This document shows positions 1 to 6,349 of a stretch of DNA of 6,408 bases, piece by piece (positions within the stretch are counted from its first letter, which is position 1; each line of letters opens with the position of its first letter). The notes beneath the pieces were generated by a model, which was not told the origin of the DNA, did no database searches, and saw only the letters and a program-made list of their open reading frames with translations. Position numbers and translations under genes: made by a program. Source of the stretch: Sphingobacterium sp. (lineage in GTDB: Bacteria; Bacteroidota; Bacteroidia; Sphingobacteriales; Sphingobacteriaceae); NCBI GenBank assembly GCA_030146225.1, contig JASLCA010000004.1:1-6408 (forward strand). The letters run 5' to 3'.

Positions 1-1661
1 AAGATACGGAACGCCCGGTCTCCTTTACGCCACCGGCTTTTGCGATGGATGTGACCAAGGAGGTGCCTCGCTTTAAGAATTTTAATGCGCAGGAACATGG
101 CTGTAAGCTCTGGTGGGTAGAATATGGTGGCCGATTGGATACCGTGCATGATACGGAAGAGATTAAATGGGAGCTGTGGAAGGTGATCTACGGGGTTTGG
201 GATTATATCAAAAACTCAGGCAACTTCCCAGAGGCGGAGACGCTTACCTTGGAATGGGTAGGCATGATTCCGGGCAAGCGCGAAAGCAGAAGATTTGAAG
301 GGGACTATATGATGTCTCAGAAGGATGTTGTGGAGCAGCGTACGCATCCTGATGCGGTGGCTTTTGGGGGTTGGTCAATTGATCTACACCCTGCTGATGG
401 GGTCTTTAGTGAGCGTCAGCCTTGTAATCAATGGCATGGCAAGGGCTTGTTCCAGATTCCATACCGTAGCTTGTACAGTCATAATATAAATAACTTATTT
501 CTTACGGGCCGTATTATTAGTGTGAGCCATGTGGCTTTTGGGGCGACGCGGGTGATGGCGACTTGTGCGCATGTGGGTCAAGCCGTAGGGGTGGCTGCTG
601 CGGTATGTCATCAACTCGGACTAAAGCCGCGCATGCTCAATGAGGCAAATAATATGGCTTTGCTACAAAGGGAGCTCCTAAAGACGGGCCAGCATATTCC
701 TGGTCTGGAATTGCAGGATACGCTTGATCTTGTGCAATATGCGCAGCTTAAGGCTTCGAGTAGCTTGGCCTTCGAGGGCTTTGCGGAGCTTGGCCTGCAG
801 TGGAAGCCGATTCAGATCGCTGCGGCGCAGATGCTGCCTTTGCTAGCTGGGCCTTTGCCTGTGTTTAGCTTGGAAGTGGATGTCTTGCAGGATACGGTGC
901 TGGAGGTTCATGTAGCGGCTAGTGCACTTTTGGGTAACTTTACCCCGGAATGTATCTTGGGCGCTAAGCGTCTGGAATTAAAGGCGGGCAAGCAGTTACT
1001 TCACTTGGATTTTGAACTTAGTATTACGGATGCACAATATGTATTCTTAACTTTCATGCGCAATGAGCAGGTGCAACTGCCTTATGTGGAGCAACGTATT
1101 ACGGGCATGCTTTCGGTCTTTAATGGTACCAACAAGGCGGTGTCTAATACGGGTAAGCAGGTGGCACCAGAGGGTTCTGGTGTGGATTCCTTTGAGTTCT
1201 GGACACCTCAACGCAGGCCTGAGGGGCAAAACTTAGCATTGCGCTTGTCTACGCCATTAAACTGCTATGCGGTATCGAATATCTGCAATGGGGTGGATAG
1301 GCCTACAACCCAGCCAAATGCTTGGGTAGCTGATCCGCAGGATGCACAGCCGTTTGTGGATCTGACTTGGGACAAGGTGCAGGAGATTAAGCAGATTGAA
1401 TTGTGCTTTGATACGGACTTTGATCATGCGATGGAGTCGGTGCTGATGACGCATCCCGAAAGAAGAATGCCTTTCTGTGTGCAGCGCTTCCGCATTGAAG
1501 ATGCGCAGGGCAGATTGGTTTATCAAGAAGATAACAACTATCAGACGCGGAAGCTGATCCAATTGGAGGTGGCTTGTCTGACGGATAGCCTTAAGGTATT
1601 TGTGGAGCACCCTTCGGCACAGGCGCCGGCAGCTGTTTTTGCCATTAGATGCTATAATTAA
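1..1661 (+). CDS. FAD-dependent oxidoreductase (FAD_oxidored family), C-terminal part, truncated by window edge
   Basis: The reading frame is open from base 3 with no stop upstream, so the true start lies outside the window; the ATG at 45 is an internal methionine. About 552 residues are visible, ending at TAA 1659-1661. The motif PGKRESRR (270-293), followed by a GDY and a DV pair, is a hallmark of the FAD_oxidored family. So is the stretch encoded from about 474 to 605, with NLFLTGRIIS, SHVAFGATRVMATCAH and GQAVGVAA, which forms part of the FAD-binding core near the C-terminus of the catalytic domain. The N-terminal Rossmann GxGxxG is not visible because it precedes the window. The region after about base 690 looks beta-rich. 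Its last part (NICNGVDRP, PNAWVAD, LCFDTDFDH, MPFCVQRFRI) resembles the discoidin-like jelly-roll tail seen in related proteins. The substrate is unknown. The symporter starts 44 bases downstream with no terminator between, so co-transcription is likely. A signal peptide cannot be assessed. Confidence 0.86.
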   Translation, partial: DTERPVSFTPPAFAMDVTKEVPRFKNFNAQEHGCKLWWVEYGGRLDTVHDTEEIKWELWKVIYGVWDYIKNSGNFPEAETLTLEWVGMIPGKRESRRFEGDYMMSQKDVVEQRTHPDAVAFGGWSIDLHPADGVFSERQPCNQWHGKGLFQIPYRSLYSHNINNLFLTGRIISVSHVAFGATRVMATCAHVGQAVGVAAAVCHQLGLKPRMLNEANNMALLQRELLKTGQHIPGLELQDTLDLVQYAQLKASSSLAFEGFAELGLQWKPIQIAAAQMLPLLAGPLPVFSLEVDVLQDTVLEVHVAASALLGNFTPECILGAKRLELKAGKQLLHLDFELSITDAQYVFLTFMRNEQVQLPYVEQRITGMLSVFNGTNKAVSNTGKQVAPEGSGVDSFEFWTPQRRPEGQNLALRLSTPLNCYAVSNICNGVDRPTTQPNAWVADPQDAQPFVDLTWDKVQEIKQIELCFDTDFDHAMESVLMTHPERRMPFCVQRFRIEDAQGRLVYQEDNNYQTRKLIQLEVACLTDSLKVFVEHPSAQAPAAVFAIRCYN

Positions 1662-1663
1662 GG

Positions 1664-1694
1664 AATGCGAATAATAAACCTAAATGCGATTAAT
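1664..1694. repeat. Short direct repeat in the oxidoreductase-symporter spacer
   Basis: AATGCGAATAAT (1664-1675) and AATGCGATTAAT (1683-1694) match at 11 of 12 positions with a 19-base period. They fill most of the 44-base spacer just before the symporter start. A repeat of this spacing could be a regulator site on one helical face or a chance product of AT-rich sequence; the sequence alone does not decide. No hairpin or clear promoter is seen in this spacer. Confidence 0.4.
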
Positions 1695-1705
1695 GCTTTT
1701 TTAAT

Positions 1706-3385
1706 ATGATAGATACGCTCGTTATCGCCGTCTTTTCGGTGTTTATTTTATTGGTCGGGGTAAGTTTTTCCAAGACGGGAAGGAACTTAAAGTCCTTCTT
1801 TGCTGGGGGCGAGTCTGTGCCTTGGTTTATTGGGGGCTTATCCCTGTTTATGAGTTTTTTCTCTGCGGGTACTTTTGTGGCCTGGGGGTCGATTGCTTAT
1901 AGTCATGGTTGGGTAGCGGTCACCATACAGTGGACCATGTGTATTGGGGGCTTGTTTACGGGCTTGTACCTCGCTCCTAAGTGGAAGTCCACAGGCAACC
2001 TGACGGCTGCGGAGTTTATTCGTGAACGTCTCGGGCTGCTGGTGCAGAAGTTCTACATCTATGTCTTTATGATTGTGTCGGTCCTAATTAAGGGCTCGGT
2101 ACTCTATTCGGTGGCTAAGCTGGTCTCGGTTTCTTTGGAATATCCCTTGATGCCGGTGACCATTATTTTGGGCATACTTATGATTGCCTACACCGCTGTG
2201 GGGGGATTATGGGCTGTGATGGTTACGGATATTCTACAATTTGTGGTCTTGACTGCTGCTATATTTATTATTATCCCTTTGGTATTTTCGGAGGTGGGCA
2301 GCGTACAGGCTTTTGTTGACAAGGTGCCGGATGACTTCTTTAACCTGGTCAATGGGGAATATACCTGGGGCTTTATCTTTGCTTTTGCCCTTTACCATAT
2401 CTTTTATATTGGTGGAAACTGGACTTTTGTGCAGCGCTATACCAGTGTGGAAAGTCCTAAGGCGGCTTCTAAGGTGGCCTTTCTCTTTGCGGGTCTGTAT
2501 ATTATCAGTCCTGTGCTTTGGATGATTCCGCCTATGTTGTACCGCTCTATTAACCCTAGTCTTTCGGGGATTGAGGTGGAGAGCGCCTATATTATGGTCT
2601 GCAAGCATGTCTTGCCTGCGGGTCTTTTGGGCTTAATGTTGACGGGGATGTACTTCTCGACTTCTGCCTCAGCCAATACCGCGCTTAATGTGGTATCGGC
2701 GGTCTTTACCAATGACATCTACAAGGGGAGCGTGAATCCCTTGGCCTCGGAAAAGAAGTTAATGTTTGTGGCGAGGGCTTCTTCTTGGTTCTTTGGGGTC
2801 TTTATGATTGTTATTGCCTTGATTGTGCCGATGATTGGGGGGATTGTTGAATTTACCTTAAGTGTGGGCGCGATTACGGGTGGTCCTTTGTTGGCTCCGC
2901 CGATTTGGGCGCTGTTTTCTAAGCGCTTGACAGGTAAGGCTACGCTTTATATTACCGCGATCAGCTTAACAGTCAATTTACTCTTTAAGATTATCTTCCC
3001 ATTGTTAGGGGATTTCAAACTTAGTCGCGCCAATGAGATGCTGCTGGGGGTAGCCTTGCCTTTCTTACTCTTAGTCGCTTATGAGCTTTATGCACGCTAC
3101 AAGGGGACGATCAGCGCGGAATACCTTGCGCTTAAGCAGCAGAAAGCACTTAAGAAGTTGGAAACTCCTGTCCTTGATGAGGAGGAGCTTTTAGCCTTGA
3201 AGAAACAAAATAGATTTGGTCTACAGATGATTGCGTTTTCCTTGATGTTTATCGCCTTGTTGCTGTATGGACTTTGCTTTGTTTCACCGAAGGATATGCT
3301 GCTCGTGGGCAGTATCGCTACGGTGGTACTCTGCTCGTCTATTATTCCTTGGCGGGCTTCAAAGAAAGTGCGATGTGACCAATAA
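1706..3385 (+). CDS. Sodium:solute symporter (SSS/SLC5 family), probable sugar importer
   Basis: A 559-residue inner-membrane protein that should couple sodium entry to uptake of a small solute. About 14-15 hydrophobic segments can be seen, roughly at residues 2-22, 39-61, 69-90, 113-140, 149-171, 175-194, 221-238, 257-278, 302-334, 358-383, 387-404, 411-434, 444-463, 504-526 and 530-548. SSS-type landmarks are the first-core-helix motif SLFMSFFSAGTF (46-57), GGLWAVMVTDILQ (166-178), and the segment SASANTALN...FTNDIY (320-339), which corresponds to the family's sodium-site helix. By my alignment to vSGLT from memory, one of its paired sodium-site serines is kept (Ser322) and the other is Ala321. 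A charged cytoplasmic linker of about 40 residues (465-503) separates the last two helices from the core. ATG 1706 is the natural start, since the first helix begins at once; no Shine-Dalgarno sequence precedes it. Galactose or glucose is inferred from the galT-galK neighbours; the family also transports sialic acid, inositol, proline and others. Confidence 0.93.
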   Translation: MIDTLVIAVFSVFILLVGVSFSKTGRNLKSFFAGGESVPWFIGGLSLFMSFFSAGTFVAWGSIAYSHGWVAVTIQWTMCIGGLFTGLYLAPKWKSTGNLTAAEFIRERLGLLVQKFYIYVFMIVSVLIKGSVLYSVAKLVSVSLEYPLMPVTIILGILMIAYTAVGGLWAVMVTDILQFVVLTAAIFIIIPLVFSEVGSVQAFVDKVPDDFFNLVNGEYTWGFIFAFALYHIFYIGGNWTFVQRYTSVESPKAASKVAFLFAGLYIISPVLWMIPPMLYRSINPSLSGIEVESAYIMVCKHVLPAGLLGLMLTGMYFSTSASANTALNVVSAVFTNDIYKGSVNPLASEKKLMFVARASSWFFGVFMIVIALIVPMIGGIVEFTLSVGAITGGPLLAPPIWALFSKRLTGKATLYITAISLTVNLLFKIIFPLLGDFKLSRANEMLLGVALPFLLLVAYELYARYKGTISAEYLALKQQKALKKLETPVLDEEELLALKKQNRFGLQMIAFSLMFIALLLYGLCFVSPKDMLLVGSIATVVLCSSIIPWRASKKVRCDQ

Positions 3386-3386
3386 T

Positions 3387-3423
3387 AAATTTGTGGGAAG
3401 GTCTAGGCCTTCCCCAAATTTTT
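3387..3423 (+). terminator. Probable intrinsic terminator or attenuator between symporter gene and galT
   Basis: The left arm AAATTTGTGGGAAGG (3387-3401) pairs with CCTTCCCCAAATTT (3408-3421). One T is bulged and the loop has six bases (TCTAGG); a run of five T ends at 3423. It starts two bases after the symporter stop codon. The T-run is short and partly inside the stem, so termination may be incomplete, leaving symporter mRNA partly separated from galT-galK. Confidence 0.6.
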
Positions 3424-3435
3424 GGCCTTCGCCAA
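3406..3435. repeat. Direct repeat of the hairpin's right arm
   Basis: GGCCTTCCCCAA (3406-3417) is repeated as GGCCTTCGCCAA (3424-3435), matching 11 of 12 with an 18-base period. The first copy forms the loop edge and right arm of the terminator-like hairpin; the second lies just downstream of its T-run. The left arm at 3387-3401 could therefore pair, less perfectly, with the second copy instead. Whether that alternative fold occurs is not shown by the sequence. Confidence 0.45.
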
Positions 3436-3452
3436 TTAGGTATTTATTTTCG
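3422..3452 (+). promoter_or_regulatory. Possible Bacteroidota-type promoter for galT-galK
   Basis: A TTG at 3422-3424 is followed after 20 bases by TATTTTCG (3445-3452). This matches the Bacteroidota -7 consensus TAnnTTTG at all but one position, and the spacing is right for the -33 TTG element. Transcription would begin near 3459, giving a leader of about 13 bases before the galT ATG at 3472. It sits immediately after the hairpin that ends the symporter gene, as a fresh promoter would. The call assumes the host is in this phylum, and AT-rich sequence makes chance matches common. Confidence 0.3.
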
Positions 3453-3471
3453 AACGCTTATTCCTATTTAT

Positions 3472-4524
3472 ATGAATTTTGAAATAGCCACTGATCCGCA
3501 TATCCGCTTGGATATCCTGACAGGGGAAAGGGTGCTGGTCTCTCCACACCGTAGCAAGCGGCCTTGGCAAGGTCAGCTGGAGAAGTCTGCTGAGCAGACG
3601 CGCCTTCGTCATGATCCGGATTGTTACCTCTGCCCAGGCAATAAAAGAGCTGAAGGGCAGGTGAATCCGAACTATAGCGACAGCTTTGTCTTTGTTAATG
3701 ATTTCTCCGCCTTATTGGATGTAGACAAGTCGTATGAGGACAATGAGCAGGAGCTGTTTGTTACGGCTTCTGAGCGCGGCATTTGCAAGGTGATTAGCTT
3801 TAGTGCTCGTCATGACCTGACCCTTGCGGAGATGGAAGTGGCGGAGTTGCACAAGGTGGTGCGCCTATGGCAGGCGGAGTTTAATAGCCTGCGCTTGCTG
3901 CCTTGGGTGAGTTATGTGCAGTTGTTTGAAAACAAGGGCGCCATTATGGGCTGTAGCAATCCCCATCCACATGGGCAGATCTGGGCGCAGGAAAGTATTC
4001 CCTCGCTACTCGCCACGGAGGGACAACGGCAAAAGGAGTACTACCAAAAGCATGGGCGTACCCTGTTGAAGGCTTATTTGGAGGCTGAATTGCTAAAAAA
4101 GGAGCGTATTATTCTGGAGACTGCACATTTCGTCTGCCTGGTTCCTTATTGGGCGAAATGGCCTTTTGAGACCCTGATTATTAGCAAGCGGGCGGTACAG
4201 ACCATCTCGGAGTTTTCGGAGGCGGAGACCCTAGACTTGGCGCTTATGCTTCAGGGCTTAACTATTCGTTATGACAATTTATTCCAGATTTCTTTCCCTT
4301 ATTCTGCGGGGATGCATCAAGCACCTGTAAACAATGGGGATCAATCGGGCTGGCATTGGCATATGCACTTTTATCCACCGCTGTTACGCTCGGCTTCTGT
4401 GAAGAAGTTTATGGTGGGCTATGAAATGCTGGCTGATGCACAGCGGGATATTACGCCTGAAAGTGCAGCGCAGCGTTTGCAGGCGCTTTCGGGTATACAT
4501 TATAAAAGACAAGGGCATGAATAG
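3472..4524 (+). CDS. galT: Galactose-1-phosphate uridylyltransferase
   Basis: A 350-residue cytoplasmic enzyme of the Leloir pathway. It transfers UMP from UDP-glucose to galactose-1-phosphate, giving UDP-galactose and glucose-1-phosphate. E. coli GalT has 348 residues and the match extends end to end. The catalytic motif NPHPHGQ (163-169) carries the uridylylated nucleophile His167 with Gln169. The expected structural zinc ligands are Cys51, Cys54, His114 and His165. The second metal site maps to Glu183, His282, His297 and His299, all present at an offset of about one from E. coli numbering. HFYPPLLRSASVKKFMVGYE (299-318) is a strongly conserved block. I chose ATG 3472 over the upstream in-frame TTG 3391 because MNFEIATDPHIR aligns with the family start and the extra 27 codons overlie the hairpin. 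No Shine-Dalgarno sequence is visible. It overlaps galK by 8 bases (ATGAATAG), implying translational coupling. Confidence 0.97.
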   Translation: MNFEIATDPHIRLDILTGERVLVSPHRSKRPWQGQLEKSAEQTRLRHDPDCYLCPGNKRAEGQVNPNYSDSFVFVNDFSALLDVDKSYEDNEQELFVTASERGICKVISFSARHDLTLAEMEVAELHKVVRLWQAEFNSLRLLPWVSYVQLFENKGAIMGCSNPHPHGQIWAQESIPSLLATEGQRQKEYYQKHGRTLLKAYLEAELLKKERIILETAHFVCLVPYWAKWPFETLIISKRAVQTISEFSEAETLDLALMLQGLTIRYDNLFQISFPYSAGMHQAPVNNGDQSGWHWHMHFYPPLLRSASVKKFMVGYEMLADAQRDITPESAAQRLQALSGIHYKRQGHE

Positions 4525-5689
4525 TATTTTGGAAAAGATTAGGGATAGCCACCTGCAAAACTTTGGACAGCTGCCGCAGGTGCTGCGCTCGCCGGGGCGG
4601 ATTAATATTATTGGGGAGCATACGGATTACAACGAAGGGCTGGTTTTGCCGGCTGCTATCGATCGCTATGTGTATGTGGGGATTTCTAAACGTACGGACA
4701 AGCTTGTAAAATTGTATTCCCTGAATTTTGAGGAACGGGCCGAAAGTACTGTCGACAGCTTGACGATGGGGCAGGCGCAATGGGCAAATTATGTCTTGGG
4801 GGTTACGCAACTTCTGACAGCGCAACATGTGACAGCGCAACTTCCGCATGGCTTTGAAATTACCCTGTATGGGGATGTGCCTATTGGGGCGGGGATGTCA
4901 TCCTCGGCTGCCTTGGCTTCGGCTGTGGGCTATGCCTTGAATGACCTTTTTCAACTGGGGCATAATCGGATGCAACTGGCACAGATCGGTCAGCAGTGTG
5001 AACATCAGTTTATCGGGGTCAAATGTGGCATAATGGATCAATTTGCCTCCTTGCATGGACAGGTGGATCAGGTGATTCGATTGGACTGTAGGGACTTGAG
5101 CTATGCTTATTTCCCCTTGGTACTGGGGGATTACGCCTTTGTTTTGCTAAATACTAATGTAAGTCATTCGCTGGCTTCTTCGGCTTATAATGAGCGCCGT
5201 GCACAATGTGAGGCTGCGCTGGTACAGCTACAGCAGTTCTTTCCGCAGGTGCAAAGCCTACGGGATGCCTCCTTGGAGATGCTGGATACCGCCTTTGCGG
5301 ACAAGCAGGATGCAAGCTATATTAAGGCGCGCTTTGTTATCTCTGAAATACAACGGGTGCTGGATGTATGTGAAGCATTAGATCAGGGCGACCTGCCGCA
5401 GGTAGGCGCGCTAATGTATGAGACGCATCAAGGTCTGTCGGCTGACTATGAGGTCAGCTGTGCGGAGTTGGATTACTTGGTGGACTATGTAAAAGCCTTT
5501 CCTGAGGTGCTCGGTGCGCGCATGATGGGTGGTGGCTTTGGAGGCTGTACCATTAACTTGGTCAAGAAATCTTTTGTCGAAACGCTGATTAGCCAAGTTA
5601 GCCCCGCCTATCAGGAGCAGTTTGGCATCGCCCTAGACTACTATCCAGTACGCCTTGGACAGGGTACTGAATTTATTACAGCGACCTAG
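4517..5689 (+). CDS. galK: Galactokinase (GHMP kinase family)
   Basis: A 390-residue cytoplasmic kinase that phosphorylates alpha-D-galactose at C1 with ATP, the committed step before GalT. E. coli GalK has 382 residues. All three GHMP motifs are present: the galactokinase signature GRINIIGEHTDY (27-38), the ATP-binding loop PIGAGMSSSAAL (122-133), and the C-terminal GGGFGG (338-343). The catalytic base is expected to be Asp174 in CGIMDQF and the transition-state arginine Arg28, both at E. coli-equivalent positions. The block THQGLSADYEVSCAELD (303-319) is also typical. The start is ATG 4517, which lies inside the end of galT (stop 4522-4524); the frame extends further upstream but only as an overlap of galT. 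A purine-rich AAGGG at 4511-4515 is too close to be a normal ribosome site. Residues 96-109 contain a five-residue periodicity produced by a short DNA tandem repeat. The gene is followed by a strong terminator. Confidence 0.98.
   Translation: MNSILEKIRDSHLQNFGQLPQVLRSPGRINIIGEHTDYNEGLVLPAAIDRYVYVGISKRTDKLVKLYSLNFEERAESTVDSLTMGQAQWANYVLGVTQLLTAQHVTAQLPHGFEITLYGDVPIGAGMSSSAALASAVGYALNDLFQLGHNRMQLAQIGQQCEHQFIGVKCGIMDQFASLHGQVDQVIRLDCRDLSYAYFPLVLGDYAFVLLNTNVSHSLASSAYNERRAQCEAALVQLQQFFPQVQSLRDASLEMLDTAFADKQDASYIKARFVISEIQRVLDVCEALDQGDLPQVGALMYETHQGLSADYEVSCAELDYLVDYVKAFPEVLGARMMGGGFGGCTINLVKKSFVETLISQVSPAYQEQFGIALDYYPVRLGQGTEFITAT
4800..4844 (+). repeat. 15-base tandem repeat inside galK
   Basis: Units TGACAGCGCAACATG (4815-4829) and TGACAGCGCAACTTC (4830-4844) match 13 of 15. 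A degraded third unit precedes them at 4800-4814, ending in CGCAACTTC. CGCAAC recurs exactly every 15 bases at 4806, 4821 and 4836. The frame is kept and the protein reads TQLL-TAQHV-TAQL (residues 97-109), a surface-type stretch just before the ATP-binding strand. It looks like an in-frame slippage duplication that has been tolerated. Confidence 0.5.
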
Positions 5690-5691
5690 TT

Positions 5692-5726
5692 GCAGCAACT
5701 TTAGGCTTTGCCTTTGATTTTGCTGC
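5692..5726 (+). repeat. Nested inverted repeats just after the galK stop
   Basis: GCAGCAA (5692-5698) pairs with TTGCTGC (5720-5726). Inside it, AGGC (5703-5706) pairs with GCCT (5710-5713) around a TTT loop. It begins two bases after the galK stop region and could fold in the 3' untranslated RNA. There is no adequate T-run, so it is not a terminator itself. The inner 16 bases, TTTAGGCTTTGCCTTT (5700-5715), recur inverted at 6065-6080 in the acetyltransferase gene. Confidence 0.4.
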
Positions 5727-5739
5727 TTGGTCTAGTTAT

Positions 5740-5757
5740 AGGCTTTGCGTACCTGTA
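5740..5757 (+). repeat. Extra copy of the terminator arm upstream of the terminator
   Basis: GGCTTTGCGTACCTGTA at 5741-5757 is close to the reverse complement of 5784-5798 (TACAGTACGCAAGGC). It differs by one bulged C and one position that would form a G-U pair. It resembles the terminator's left arm (5771-5780) and continues into the loop sequence. An RNA fold joining this segment to the terminator's right arm would compete with the terminator hairpin. Confidence 0.45.
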
Positions 5758-5764
5758 TTTTTTT

Positions 5765-5804
5765 AAAAAAGCCTTGCGTATTTTACAGTACGCAAGGCTT
5801 TTTT
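5765..5804. terminator. Strong bidirectional intrinsic terminator between galK and the GNAT gene
   Basis: A perfect 16-bp stem, AAAAAAGCCTTGCGTA (5765-5780) with TACGCAAGGCTTTTTT (5789-5804), closes an 8-base loop. T-runs lie at the 3' side on both strands (T6 on plus; T6 within the stem, from the A-run at 5765-5770, on minus). Placed between convergent genes, it can end the galT-galK transcript on one side and the acetyltransferase transcript on the other. The remainder of the spacer, 5805-5845, holds nothing I recognise. Confidence 0.88.
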
Positions 5805-5845
5805 GTTAAGGATCTCGAGGCTGTTAGTGATGCCCTATCTCGTAT

Positions 5846-6349
5846 TTAATTATTTTTCTGAATACTATAGACATTTAGGCTTTCATCATCATGCATCATC
5901 ATATGCGTAAAGGCAAAGCCTAGACGTGTTAAGAGCTTCATCGACCTGCTGTTTTCGGGGTTGGTAATGCCTAATAATTGGCTGTACTGTCCAGTTGCCA
6001 ACAGTTCTTGAAGCAGGGCAGAACTGCTTTCATAGGCATAGTTTTTTCCTGCATACTGGGGTAAAAAGGCAAAGCCTAAATCTGGGCTGGGCAAGTAATC
6101 CCGTTGTATTAAGGTGATCATCCCTATAGGGCTGTCGCTTGCAAGCTCATACACCACCCAGTACTGACAGGTCTTATCATCTATCTTACTTTGGATATAG
6201 TCCTTTGCTTGAGCCTCGGTATGTAGGTTTCTTTCACCTATATATCGCAGCCATGCTTCTGTATTTACGAGCTCTTGTACAAAGGCTGCATGTTCTACGG
6301 CGATGGGTACTATGCTTAGATTTTCTGTACGGATACTTATGGACTTCAT
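5846..6349 (-). CDS. GNAT-family N-acetyltransferase (RimJ/RimL-like, Acetyltransf_3 type)
   Basis: A 167-residue protein expected to transfer acetyl from acetyl-CoA to an amine; the acceptor cannot be told. The layout follows the family. It begins with the strand SIRTENLSIVPI (4-15), followed by the helix containing TEAWLRYIGERN (30-41). The central strand is SPIGMITLIQRD (73-84) and DLGFAFLPQYAGKNYAYE (90-107) follows. Residues 98-105 (QYAGKNYA) are the acetyl-CoA pyrophosphate loop, a variant of QxxGxG/A. Next come ITNPENSRSMKLLTRLGF (128-145), the usual Asn-x-x-Ser helix and the final strand. ATG at 6349 is preferred: it gives the normal family length and has AAGAGAAA just upstream. An in-frame TTG at 6394 would add 15 residues without family resemblance. 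The gene converges on galK and is not part of that operon. It resembles proteins that acetylate ribosomal-protein N-termini or antibiotics, but such a role is not supported here. Confidence 0.9.
   Translation of the reverse strand: MKSISIRTENLSIVPIAVEHAAFVQELVNTEAWLRYIGERNLHTEAQAKDYIQSKIDDKTCQYWVVYELASDSPIGMITLIQRDYLPSPDLGFAFLPQYAGKNYAYESSSALLQELLATGQYSQLLGITNPENSRSMKLLTRLGFAFTHMMMHDDESLNVYSIQKNN

Noticed and set aside
57..65. AAGGAGGTG, a perfect Shine-Dalgarno sequence
   Set aside because: It lies inside the oxidoreductase frame (encoding T-K-E-V), has no start codon at a suitable distance, and the likely host does not rely on such sites.
1257..1610. 117-codon minus-strand open frame opposite the oxidoreductase
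   Set aside because: Antisense shadow of a well-supported family domain; its translation shows no recognisable domain or start signal.
2234..2608. 124-codon minus-strand open frame opposite the symporter
   Set aside because: Shadow of membrane-helix codons, giving a His/Arg-rich product with no family features.
3391..3471. A 27-codon N-terminal extension of galT from a TTG start
   Set aside because: It overlies the terminator-like hairpin and has no family resemblance. ATG 3472 gives the expected length and N-terminal sequence.
4451..4849. 132-codon minus-strand open frame across the galT-galK junction
   Set aside because: It spans two strongly conserved enzymes on the other strand and its product has no recognisable motif.
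5846..6349. The acetyltransferase as a galactoside acetyltransferase (LacA-like) of the gal cluster
   Set aside because: LacA-type enzymes are left-handed beta-helix proteins with hexapeptide repeats; this is a GNAT fold, on the opposite strand beyond a terminator.
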